DNA of 64,000 nt from Rugamonas sp. A1-17 (lineage in GTDB: Bacteria > Pseudomonadota > Gammaproteobacteria > Burkholderiales > Burkholderiaceae_D): the NCBI GenBank assembly GCA_025548565.1, contig JAJLPB010000001.1:744001-808000 (forward strand), written 5' to 3'. The translations under genes were made by a program, and so were the position numbers. The notes under the pieces are model-generated. The model saw only the letters and a program-made list of their open reading frames with translations, was not told the origin of the DNA and made no database searches. Positions 1 through 7,789 of the stretch are shown in pieces (position 1 is the first letter of the stretch; each line of letters opens with the position of its first letter).

Positions 1-786
<786 letters not shown>

Positions 787-819
787 TTAGGTGAGTACTA
801 GTGCAAACGTGCGGGTCAA

Positions 820-1110
820 TTATTTGACGACGATTGCCATGATGTCTTCTTCGCGCATGACCATCAGCTCCTGGCCATCGACCTTGACGGTCTGGCCGGC
901 GTATTTGCCGAACAGGACGCGGTCGCCAACTTTGACGTCCAGCGGACGGACTTTGCCATCTTCCAGAATCTTGCCATTGCCGACGGCGAGCACTTCGCCT
1001 TGATCCGGTTTTTCAGCAGCCGCATCAGGGATGATCAGGCCGGACGCAGTTTTGGTTTCCTGGTCGAGGCGTTTGACGATTACGCGATCGTTCAAAGGGC
1101 GAAGGTTCAT
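820..1110 (-). CDS. groES: 10 kDa co-chaperonin GroES
   Basis: This is the heptameric lid of the GroEL chamber. The 96-residue protein has normal family length and begins [14 protein letters not shown]. The flexible mobile loop that contacts GroEL is visible around residues 17-32 ([11 protein letters not shown]), and the C-terminus is the usual beta-barrel closing strand (EDIMAIVVK). It is the first gene of groES-groEL and is preceded by a CIRCE operator and a consensus promoter. Nothing unusual is seen. Confidence 0.98.
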   Translation of the reverse strand: MNLRPLNDRVIVKRLDQETKTASGLIIPDAAAEKPDQGEVLAVGNGKILEDGKVRPLDVKVGDRVLFGKYAGQTVKVDGQELMVMREEDIMAIVVK

Positions 1111-1194
1111 ACAAAACTCCTTAAATTAACAATGGAACAGTTTGTTGCCACACCAATAAGCTTGCTGTGGCGGAAAGTTTGGCCGAGAGCGCTG

Positions 1195-1221
1195 TTAGCA
1201 CTCCCTTGGAACGAGTGCCAA
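1195..1221. promoter_or_regulatory. CIRCE operator for HrcA
   Basis: The sequence TTAGCACTC, a 9-base spacer and GAGTGCCAA match the CIRCE consensus TTAGCACTC-N9-GAGTGCTAA at all but one base. It begins at the last base of the -10 box of the groES promoter, the standard placement for repression by HrcA, which is released on heat shock. Confidence 0.95.
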
Positions 1222-1250
1222 TTATAGGGACGACACTGCTGTATTTCAAG
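1221..1250 (-). promoter_or_regulatory. groESL promoter
   Basis: On the minus strand TTGAAA (1249-1244), exactly 17 bases, then TATAAT (1226-1221) form a near-consensus sigma-70 promoter. The same bases also read CTTGAA-N15-CCCTAT, which resembles a sigma-32 promoter. The operon may therefore be under dual control, with HrcA acting at the adjoining CIRCE site. The sigma-32 reading is an inference. Confidence 0.85.
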
Positions 1251-1327
1251 ACGCAACACTTGTGCGTGCACAAATAAGCACAAAAATGATGCGGATACGT
1301 CCCCAAAAAGGAATGTTTGCTTATTTA

Positions 1328-1352
1328 GTATAGAAGTTGACAACGTCTATAC
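1328..1352. promoter_or_regulatory. 25-bp near-perfect palindrome over the precursor promoter -35
   Basis: The arms GTATAGA and TCTATAC flank an inner GTTGACAAC, and 11 of 12 base pairs are symmetric about base 1340. The -35 hexamer TTGACA (1337-1342) lies at the centre, so a dimeric repressor bound here would block RNA polymerase. No obvious cognate regulator gene lies inside the adjacent cluster. Confidence 0.8.
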
Positions 1353-1365
1353 AAGCTCCTAACAT
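1337..1365 (+). promoter_or_regulatory. Promoter of the precursor-peptide gene
   Basis: TTGACA (1337-1342), a 17-base spacer and TAACAT (1360-1365) form a strong sigma-70 type promoter about 60 bases upstream of the small peptide gene. Its -35 box is embedded in the palindrome at 1328-1352. Confidence 0.8.
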
Positions 1366-1427
1366 TGCAACGCTGCAAATAGAGACTGTGTGAGATTTTT
1401 CAATATTCTTTTTTAAGGACTATGAAA

Positions 1428-1616
1428 ATGGCAGATCAAAAAGAGGCAAAACTGTTCGCATTCAAGCTGGCTGCGAAACAGGAGAACAAACCTGCAGAAC
1501 AATGGAAAGTCCGCGACGGCGTTGCCGTGGCAGGCTGCACCGGTCCGGTCGACTTCGACAACTACCGCGAGTACGACGCCATCTATCACCGCAACGACAA
1601 AGGCCTGTACTGCTAA
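1428..1616 (+). CDS. Putative ATP-grasp RiPP precursor peptide (62 residues)
   Basis: This short gene lies immediately upstream of an ATP-grasp ligase and is a candidate ribosomally synthesised peptide substrate. The start at 1428 is chosen because AAGGA (1415-1419) is 8 bases upstream; an ATG at 1422 would be only 2 bases away. The N-terminal part (residues 1-35, with LFAFKLAAKQ) looks like a helical, Lys/Glu-rich leader. The C-terminal part after AGC (residues 36-38) is Tyr/Asp-rich and ends GLYC. It contains one Thr (38), one Lys (58), acids D42, D44, E48, D50 and D57, and two Cys (37 and the last residue, 62). Hydroxyl or amine to carboxylate links, and a C37-C62 disulfide, are therefore possible. 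It does not show the TxxxTxxEE core of microviridins. I recognise no family; precursor status rests on context. Confidence 0.65.
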   Translation: MADQKEAKLFAFKLAAKQENKPAEQWKVRDGVAVAGCTGPVDFDNYREYDAIYHRNDKGLYC

Positions 1617-1633
1617 GTACTGGCCCATCAACG

Positions 1634-1669
1634 AAAGCCTTGCTGCGCCAGCAAGGCTTTTTTGTTTTT
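1634..1669 (+). terminator. Intrinsic terminator between precursor and ligase genes
   Basis: A perfect 12-bp stem (1634-1645 with 1649-1660) with a 3-base loop is followed by TTTGTTTTT. It lies inside the operon, directly after the precursor gene. Partial read-through would give abundant short precursor mRNA and less of the biosynthetic mRNA. Confidence 0.9.
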
Positions 1670-1689
1670 CGCCAGTCGCGGAGTACGAG

Positions 1690-2694
1690 ATGAGCAAGAC
1701 GATTTTAATTGTCACCCACAGCCAGGATCTGCACGCGGACCTGGTCGCCGCCAGGCTCGCGGCGGGCGGCCATCCCTTGTTCCGGCTGGACCTGGACCAC
1801 TTCCCGCGCGACTTCCAGACCAGCCAGCGGCACGCCGGCGGCGCGCTGCACAACAAGATACGCCGCCGCGGCGACGAGCACTGGCTCGACCTGGCCGAGG
1901 TGGGCGCGGTCTGGCTGCGCAAGCCGGGCGAATTCACCTTCCTCAGCGACGAGCTGGCGCCGCAGGAGCTGGCCTACGCCAGGCAGGAGGCGGAGCATGC
2001 CTTGTTCAGTCTGCTCTACACGCTGGACTGTTACTGGATGAGCCACCCGCTGGCGTTGCGCGGCGCGCAGTGGAAGGGCGAGCAGCTCAAGCGCGCCGCC
2101 CGCATGGGCTTCCTGGTGCCGGACTCGCTGACCACCAACGTGCCGGATGAGGTGCTGGCGTTCAAGGACGGCCTGGCCGCCGACATGATTTTCAAGTCGC
2201 TGTCGGATCCGATGCTGGCCGGCGGCGAGCTGGAGCCGGAGCAGCGCAGCAACGGCGGCCTCGGCACCACCATCGTTGACGACGACATGCTGCGTAACGT
2301 CGAAGCGGTCGGTCAGTTGCATTGCCACTTCCAGCGCTACATCCCCAAGCAATACGAACTGCGGGTGACGGTGATCGGCGAGCGCGTGTTCGCGGCCAAA
2401 ATCCACAGCCAGGACGACGCCCGCACGGCCGTCGATTCGCGCGACATGTCGGCGCCGATCCGCTACGAGGCGGTGCAGCTGCCCCACGAACTGCGGCGGC
2501 GCTGCGTGGCCTTCGTGCGCAGCTATGACCTGAACTACGGCGCGCTGGACCTGATCGTCACGCCAGCCGGAGAGGTGGTGTTCCTGGAAAATAACCCGGC
2601 CGGCCAGTTCCTGTATATCGAACAATTGATACCGGAGTTTAAGATGATCGACGCCATTGCCGAGACGCTGGTGGAGGGGGCGCTATGCCACTAG
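1690..2694 (+). CDS. ATP-grasp peptide ligase (MvdD/graspetide-maturase-like)
   Basis: This is probably a RiPP-modifying ATP-grasp enzyme that activates Asp/Glu side chains of a precursor as acyl phosphates and forms ester or amide crosslinks. The 334-residue protein starts at ATG 1690, with GGAG 6 bases upstream. The N-terminal pre-ATP-grasp domain begins KTILIVTHSQDLHADLVAARL. Mid-protein MIFKSLSD supplies a nucleotide-binding Lys, and the metal-binding motif FLENNPAGQF lies near residues 298-307, as in MvdC/MvdD-type maturases. It lies 73 bp downstream of the small peptide gene and its 3' end overlaps the protease gene by 10 bp. No radical-SAM SPASM partner is present. The family assignment is fairly secure; the exact chemistry is inference. 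Confidence 0.8.
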   Translation: MSKTILIVTHSQDLHADLVAARLAAGGHPLFRLDLDHFPRDFQTSQRHAGGALHNKIRRRGDEHWLDLAEVGAVWLRKPGEFTFLSDELAPQELAYARQEAEHALFSLLYTLDCYWMSHPLALRGAQWKGEQLKRAARMGFLVPDSLTTNVPDEVLAFKDGLAADMIFKSLSDPMLAGGELEPEQRSNGGLGTTIVDDDMLRNVEAVGQLHCHFQRYIPKQYELRVTVIGERVFAAKIHSQDDARTAVDSRDMSAPIRYEAVQLPHELRRRCVAFVRSYDLNYGALDLIVTPAGEVVFLENNPAGQFLYIEQLIPEFKMIDAIAETLVEGALCH

Positions 2695-3557
2695 AGCACA
2701 GCGCGCTCGCCGGCCACATCCGCGAGCTGGAGGCGGTGCGCGAGAGCCGCGTGCTGGTGCTGGCCGCGTCCCAGCTGGAGATGGAACTGCTGCCGGCGCT
2801 GTACGAACAATGCCGCGACCTGGCCCCCGCGCGGCGGCTGGACGTGGTGCTGCACGGACGCGGTGGCGTGGTGCAGGCCGCGCGCCGCATCGCGTTGCTG
2901 CTGCGCGCGCAGGCCGAGCAGCTGTGCTTCATCGTTCCCTACCACTGCGAATCGGCCGCAACGCTGCTGACCCTGTGCGGCGACGAGATCATCGCCGGCT
3001 CGCTGGCGCTGTTTTCGCCCATCGATCCGCTGCTCAACGGCGCCGACGGCACGGCGTTCTCCGGCCTCGATATCCAATGCCTCGGCGACATGGCGCAGCA
3101 ATGGTTCGGCGTGCCCGCCGACGAGGCGCGGCAGCAGGCGCTGGCGCTGCTGGGCGCGAGCGTGTTCCCCGCCAGCCTGGGGGCGTTTTACCGCAGCACG
3201 CTGGAGCAGAAGCAGATCGGCGAGCAGCTGCTGGCCTTCCACCTACCGGGCGAGGACGCGGCGGTCCGCAGCCGGCTGGTCGACCAGCTGATGACCGGCT
3301 ACCACTCGCACAACTATGCGATCACGCGCGAGGAGATGGCGGCGCTGGGCCTGCGGGTGCGCGGCGACGCGGCGGTCGAAGGGCCAGCGTGGGAGATCTC
3401 GCGGCTGCTGCAGGGCCACATCGGTGGCGGCCAGCGCGCCAGCGAGGACGCGCCCTGGTGCGACGCTCTGTTCGCCACACGCTACGGCGCCAGCGAACGC
3501 CGCAGGCACCCGGGCGGCCTGGCGCCGTCGTGGAGCATGGAGCGCTACCCGCGATGA
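2685..3557 (+). CDS. ClpP/SDH-like serine protease, candidate leader peptidase
   Basis: The 290-residue protein resembles the crotonase-fold serine protease group that includes ClpP and the archaeal-type SDH proteases. HGRGGVVQAARRIA (about 57-70) matches the Gly-rich oxyanion strand, and YHCESAATLL places a candidate nucleophile Ser at residue 90 where the family normally has SAGT. It has no signal peptide or membrane segment, so it is probably cytosolic. It overlaps the ATP-grasp gene by 10 bp and the next gene by an ATGA junction, implying translational coupling. The exporter of this cluster has no C39 peptidase domain, so this enzyme is the best candidate for cutting the leader. That role is inference. 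Confidence 0.65.
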   Translation: MPLEHSALAGHIRELEAVRESRVLVLAASQLEMELLPALYEQCRDLAPARRLDVVLHGRGGVVQAARRIALLLRAQAEQLCFIVPYHCESAATLLTLCGDEIIAGSLALFSPIDPLLNGADGTAFSGLDIQCLGDMAQQWFGVPADEARQQALALLGASVFPASLGAFYRSTLEQKQIGEQLLAFHLPGEDAAVRSRLVDQLMTGYHSHNYAITREEMAALGLRVRGDAAVEGPAWEISRLLQGHIGGGQRASEDAPWCDALFATRYGASERRRHPGGLAPSWSMERYPR

Positions 3558-4072
3558 GCACCGGCCAATTCCTCGGCGAGATCCTGCGCTACTTCGTCGC
3601 GCTGCTGATGCTGGCCGCCGCCACGGCAAAGCTGCGCGACCTGGCAGCCTTCCGCGACAACCTGGCCAGCCTGTTCGGCATGGGGCCGGCGCTGCGCACC
3701 CTGGCGGCGCCAGCGGTGGTGATGGCGGAGTTGGCGGTGGCCGCGCTGCTGCTCGGCGGCCTGACGCGCGCCGGCTTGCTGGCCGCGCTGCTGATGCTGG
3801 GCGTGTTCACGGCGCTGGTCGGCTACAAGTTCTACACGCAGAGCGTGGTCCGCTGCGGCTGCTTCGGCGAGGCCGAACGCTCGCTGTCCGGCCTGGACCT
3901 GCTGCGCAATGTGCTGGTGATCGTGGCGATCACCGCCGGCCTGGCGCTGCCGGCCGGGCTCGCGCCGCCGTTGCATGTCGCGGTGCTGGCGGCGTCGCTG
4001 GGTTGCCTGGCCTGCGTGATCGCCGTGCACTTCCATGAGATCGTCCACTTACTGAGCCCAAGCGATGGATAG
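3554..4072 (+). CDS. MauE/DoxX-like integral membrane protein
   Basis: The 172-residue protein has about four hydrophobic segments (near 10-25, 50-70, 72-90 and 115-135, with a further one near the C-terminus). It carries the CGCFG motif at residues 101-105 that is typical of MauE-type proteins. In methylamine dehydrogenase maturation MauE works with MauD in disulfide formation in the periplasm. The gene directly precedes a MauD-like thioredoxin-fold gene here (8-bp overlap), so the pair probably forms a membrane redox couple. In this cluster its likely substrate is the two-Cys precursor peptide, which is inference. Confidence 0.75.
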   Translation: MSTGQFLGEILRYFVALLMLAAATAKLRDLAAFRDNLASLFGMGPALRTLAAPAVVMAELAVAALLLGGLTRAGLLAALLMLGVFTALVGYKFYTQSVVRCGCFGEAERSLSGLDLLRNVLVIVAITAGLALPAGLAPPLHVAVLAASLGCLACVIAVHFHEIVHLLSPSDG

Positions 4073-4634
4073 CCAGATTCTCTACCTGACCCTGGCGCTG
4101 CTGGCCCTCGGCCTGGCGCTCAACATCAAGCTGACGCTGTCGGTGCTGCACACCACGCGGCGCGAGCGCGACCCGCCCGAAGAGCTGCCGCCGGGCGCCT
4201 CGGTGCCGCAGGTGCCGGCGCGCGCGCTGCGTGGCGGTGTGGTGCATCGCCTGGGCGCGGGAGGGCAGGCTGCGGCGTTGCTGTTCTTGTCGAGCAAATG
4301 CCCGAAGTGCAAGACCAAGCTGGCTGAGATCGGCGGCATGCTGACGCCGGCCGAGCAGGCGGGGCTGGACATCTGGATCGTCAGCCACGAGCCGGCTTGG
4401 CGCCTGCGCCAGTTCCTGTGCGGCTTCCCGCTGACGCGGGCGCTGCGGGTGACGATGCGCGACTACCGGCTGCTCAATCCCACGCTGGCTTCGCCGGCCT
4501 ACATGATGGTCAATCACGAAGGCGTGCTGGAAGCGGCCGGCATGATCGGTGACGATAACTGGCTGGACTTGCGCGCCCAGCTCGCCGACAGCGTGGCCGA
4601 TAACGCCGAGACCGCAGCGGAGGGCGCGCCATGA
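4065..4634 (+). CDS. MauD-like membrane-anchored thioredoxin-fold protein
   Basis: The 189-residue protein has one N-terminal membrane anchor (about 5-28), a Pro-rich linker and a thioredoxin-like domain with a CPKC redox motif at Cys79-Cys82 (LFLSSKCPKCKTKL). The anchor orientation places the CxxC domain outside the cytoplasm if it follows the MauD topology. The gene overlaps the MauE-like gene by 8 bp and the ABC transporter gene by an ATGA junction. By analogy with MauE/MauD it would catalyse disulfide exchange. The active-site pair CPKC is unlike the CPHC of DsbA, so the direction of electron flow is not settled. Confidence 0.75.
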   Translation: MDSQILYLTLALLALGLALNIKLTLSVLHTTRRERDPPEELPPGASVPQVPARALRGGVVHRLGAGGQAAALLFLSSKCPKCKTKLAEIGGMLTPAEQAGLDIWIVSHEPAWRLRQFLCGFPLTRALRVTMRDYRLLNPTLASPAYMMVNHEGVLEAAGMIGDDNWLDLRAQLADSVADNAETAAEGAP

Positions 4635-6391
4635 ACTTCGAGCCCCATCTTGAACGCCTGCGCCTGATCTATCCGGTGCGGCGCCAGGTCGCTGCGGCGG
4701 TGTTCTTCATGGGCCTGGGCGTGCTGATCCAACTGGTCTTCCCCAAGGGCGTGGCCTATTTCATCGACCACGTCCAGGAGCTGCGGCTGGAGACCATCTC
4801 CGCGCCGGTGGTCGGCCTCGGGCTGCTCTGGCTGCTGGTGCAGGCCGCCGCGTCGACGCTGCGCTACTACTATTTCGAACTGGCCGGGCACCTGATCATC
4901 AACAGCGTGCGCCGCCGGCTGTTCGATGTGCTGATCAACCAGCCGGTATCCTTCTTCGACCGCCACCACGTCGGCGAGATCACCAGCCGCCTGAGCGCGG
5001 ACGTGCAATCGCTGCACCAGTCGCTGACCATGGGCGGAGCCAACGCGCTGCAATCGTTGTTGATGTTCGGCGGCGGCGTGGCGATGCTGCTCTACATCTC
5101 GCCGCTGCTGAGCGTGATGCTGCTGGTCTTCGTCCCGGCCAGCCTGTACTTCGGCAAAGTCTCGGGCGCCAGCCACCGCGACTACGCCAAGGCGGTGCAG
5201 GCCTGCATGGCCGACAGCGGCCGGGTCGCGCAAGAGCACTTCGCCCATGTGCGGCTGGTGCACGCGTTCAACCAACAGGGCGGGGCGTCGGCCAGCTACG
5301 CCGAGGCCTGCCGCCGCCTGCTGGAGCTGTCGATGGCCAGCACCCGGCGGCAGTCGGCGTTTCGCGCCGGCCTGTCGGTGCTGGACTTCGGCGCCTTGCT
5401 GTGCGCGCTGGGTTTGGGCGCCTACCTGATCGGCAAGCGCGCGCTGTCGGTCGGCGACCTGATGGCGTTCGTGATCTACTCCAATATCGTCACGCAGGCG
5501 GCCGGCGCACTGAGCGAATCCTGGAACATGTGGATGCGCAGCATGGGTGCCACCGACCGCATCTTCGAGATCATGCGCACGCACCGGCCGCCACCGGCGC
5601 CGCGTCCGCAGGCGCCGCTCACCGGTCGGCTCGGTTTCGAGGACGTGGTGTTCAGCTACCCGGAGCGGCCGGGCGTGCGGGCGCTCGACGGCGTCGGCTT
5701 CGCCATCACGGCCGGCGAGAAGGTGGCGCTGGTGGGCGCCTCGGGCGCCGGCAAGTCCACCATCGCCGCCCTGGTGCTGGGGCACTACCAGCCGGACGGC
5801 GGGCGCCTGTTGTTCGATGGTCTGCCCGCCGCCGGGCTGGACCTGGCCGCCGTCCGGCGCGGCCTCGCGGTGGTGGAGCAGGAGCCGTCGCTGTTCTCGG
5901 GCAGCATCGCCGACAATATCGCCTTCGCCGTGCCGGAGCGGAAAGTGCCGCTGGACGAGGTGATGGCCGCCGCGCGGCTGGCCCATGCGCATGAGTTCAT
6001 CCAGGCTTTCCCGCAGGGTTATGACACCGTGGTCGGCGAGCATGGCGTGCAGCTGTCCGGCGGGCAGAAGCAGCGGATCGCGATCGCCCGCGCGTTGCTG
6101 CGCGATCCTGCCATCCTGATCCTGGACGAGGCGACCAGCGCGCTGGACGCCTCCAGCGAGCAGCTGGTGCAGGGTGCGCTGGACCGCCTGATGGCCGGGC
6201 GCACCACCATCATCATCGCGCATCGCTTTTCCACCATTGCCAAGGCTGACCGCATCCTGGTGCTGGAGCAGGGGCAGCTGGTGCAGCAGGGCAGCCACGA
6301 GCAACTGGTGCGGCAGCTGGATGGCGCGTATTTCAGGCTGGTCAAGGATCAGATGTTCGCGCCCAGGCCGGAGGCGCCGCTGCCGGCTTGA
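4631..6391 (+). CDS. ABC transporter, fused permease and ATPase (peptide exporter candidate)
   Basis: The 586-residue half-transporter of the MsbA/MdlB exporter type has an N-terminal six-helix domain (about 15-310), followed by an ATPase domain. It shows Walker A GASGAGKST near 368-376, signature LSGGQKQR near 475-482, Walker B ILILDEATSALD near 494-505, and a switch His in IIAHRFST. There is no N-terminal C39 peptidase, so it does not itself cleave a double-glycine leader. It is the last gene of the ATP-grasp cluster and is coupled by ATGA to the MauD-like gene. Its presumed cargo is the modified peptide. It ends 12 bp before a convergent histidine kinase gene, with no obvious terminator between them. 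Confidence 0.88.
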   Translation: MNFEPHLERLRLIYPVRRQVAAAVFFMGLGVLIQLVFPKGVAYFIDHVQELRLETISAPVVGLGLLWLLVQAAASTLRYYYFELAGHLIINSVRRRLFDVLINQPVSFFDRHHVGEITSRLSADVQSLHQSLTMGGANALQSLLMFGGGVAMLLYISPLLSVMLLVFVPASLYFGKVSGASHRDYAKAVQACMADSGRVAQEHFAHVRLVHAFNQQGGASASYAEACRRLLELSMASTRRQSAFRAGLSVLDFGALLCALGLGAYLIGKRALSVGDLMAFVIYSNIVTQAAGALSESWNMWMRSMGATDRIFEIMRTHRPPPAPRPQAPLTGRLGFEDVVFSYPERPGVRALDGVGFAITAGEKVALVGASGAGKSTIAALVLGHYQPDGGRLLFDGLPAAGLDLAAVRRGLAVVEQEPSLFSGSIADNIAFAVPERKVPLDEVMAAARLAHAHEFIQAFPQGYDTVVGEHGVQLSGGQKQRIAIARALLRDPAILILDEATSALDASSEQLVQGALDRLMAGRTTIIIAHRFSTIAKADRILVLEQGQLVQQGSHEQLVRQLDGAYFRLVKDQMFAPRPEAPLPA

Positions 6392-6403
6392 CGGCGCGGG
6401 CGT

Positions 6404-7789
6404 TCAGGCGGCCGGCAGCGTCAGGCGGAAGCGCACCTGGCCGGGATTGGCGTCGGCCAGCGCGAGGGTGCCGCCATGGGCCACGGCGATGTCGCGCGCC
6501 AGCGACAGGCCCAGGCCGACACCCGGCACGCGCCGCTGATGCGACTGGTCTGCGCGGTAGAAACGGTCGAACAGGCGGTGCCGGTGCTCGGGCGCGATGC
6601 CGTCCGAGGCGTTGCTGACGTCGATGCGCCATTGCCCACCCTTGCACCGCGCCGACAACGCGATCCAGCCGCCCGGCTGGCCGTACTTGATGGCGTTGCT
6701 GACCAGGTTGTGCAGCACCTGGCGCAGCAGCTCGGCGTCGCCGCGCACCGCGATGTGCTCGGGCAGTTCCAGCCGCACCGTCCGCTCGGCGTCCAGCAGG
6801 CCGATGTCCTCGGCCAGCTCGTCGAGCGCCGGGCGCAGGTCCAACGGACACATGGGAATGGCCAGCTGGCCGGCGTCGGCCCGCGCCAGCAGCAGCAATT
6901 TACGCACGATGCTGTCCAGCCGCCGCACCTCGTCCAACATATTGGCCAGACCCTGCTCCAGCACCGGGTCGGCGCCGGCACGGGCGAAGCTGCGTTCGAG
7001 CTCGCCCTGCAGAATGGTCAGCGGCGTTTTCAATTCATGCGCGGCGTCGCCGGAGAAGCGGGCTGCCTGCAGGAAGCTGCGCTGCAGCCGGTCCAGCATG
7101 CCGTTGAACACGCTGACCATCTGGGCGAACTCCAAGTCCTCCTCGGCGGCCGAGACTCGCTGGTCCAGCTCGCTCGCGGTCAGGCGCACCATGACGCCGG
7201 TCAGGTGCTCCACCGGCCGCATGGCGCGTCCGGCCAGGTACCAGGCCAGCGCGCCCATGGCCACGGCCAGCACGCCGATGGCCGCCGCGAAGCGCAGCAG
7301 GCTGGCGCGCACCTGGGCGTCCGACAGGCTGCGGTTGACCGCCACCCAGATCGTGACCTTGCCCTGCGTGACGCTGCCGATGCGCCAGCTCTGGCCGCCG
7401 CCCTCCAGCGTACGCAGGCCGGGGCCGGATGGCGGGGCGGCGTCGCCGAACGTGCGGCCCCAGGCCGGGCTGCGGTACAGCGTGCCTTGTGCGGCGTCGT
7501 CCACCCGCAACAGGGCGTAGGTTTCCGGGCCGATGTCGGCCGGCGCGAAGCCGCCGAAGCTGGCGTTGAGCTGGGCGTCTGTGGCCGGCCACAGCGCCTG
7601 CGGCGTGGCCTGGAAGCCGGGGCCGGCCAGGTGGGCCGACAACATGTGGTCGATGATGTCGGCGCGGCGGTGGATGATGGTGTAACTGGCCATCACATAC
7701 AGCAGGAAGATGGCGGCCAGCGCGGTCAGCGTCGAGCCGAGGGCGATGCGCAGCCGGAACGAGCGCAGCCGCGGCCAGCGCGCCCTCAC
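6404..7789 (-). CDS. Two-component sensor histidine kinase, EnvZ/CusS type
   Basis: The 461-residue inner-membrane kinase starts at GTG 7789, whose GTGA overlaps the stop of the response regulator gene; a longer frame to 7933 would overlap that gene in another frame. It has TM1 at about 14-36, a periplasmic sensor domain, TM2 at about 166-186 and a HAMP domain to about 240. The H-box DAAHELKTPLT has the phospho-acceptor at His251. The N-box HNLVSNAIKYG and glycine-rich boxes (DRFYRADQS, GVGLGLSLA) follow. It pairs with the upstream OmpR-type regulator. The stimulus is not evident; the architecture resembles metal or envelope-stress sensors. Confidence 0.93.
   Translation of the reverse strand: MRARWPRLRSFRLRIALGSTLTALAAIFLLYVMASYTIIHRRADIIDHMLSAHLAGPGFQATPQALWPATDAQLNASFGGFAPADIGPETYALLRVDDAAQGTLYRSPAWGRTFGDAAPPSGPGLRTLEGGGQSWRIGSVTQGKVTIWVAVNRSLSDAQVRASLLRFAAAIGVLAVAMGALAWYLAGRAMRPVEHLTGVMVRLTASELDQRVSAAEEDLEFAQMVSVFNGMLDRLQRSFLQAARFSGDAAHELKTPLTILQGELERSFARAGADPVLEQGLANMLDEVRRLDSIVRKLLLLARADAGQLAIPMCPLDLRPALDELAEDIGLLDAERTVRLELPEHIAVRGDAELLRQVLHNLVSNAIKYGQPGGWIALSARCKGGQWRIDVSNASDGIAPEHRHRLFDRFYRADQSHQRRVPGVGLGLSLARDIAVAHGGTLALADANPGQVRFRLTLPAA

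Noticed and set aside
1260..1273. TTGTGC-GT-GCACAA palindrome between the groES and precursor promoters
   Set aside because: It is symmetric but short, and its position relative to either promoter does not decide a function; not listed as a feature.
1107..1343. Small minus-strand frame upstream of groES
   Set aside because: It covers the promoter and CIRCE operator and has no ribosome site or recognisable sequence.
1690..6391. Reading the cluster as GRASP-with-SPASM or as a lantibiotic system
   Set aside because: No radical-SAM/SPASM protein, lanthipeptide synthetase or C39 peptidase is encoded; only the ATP-grasp enzyme is a candidate modifying enzyme.
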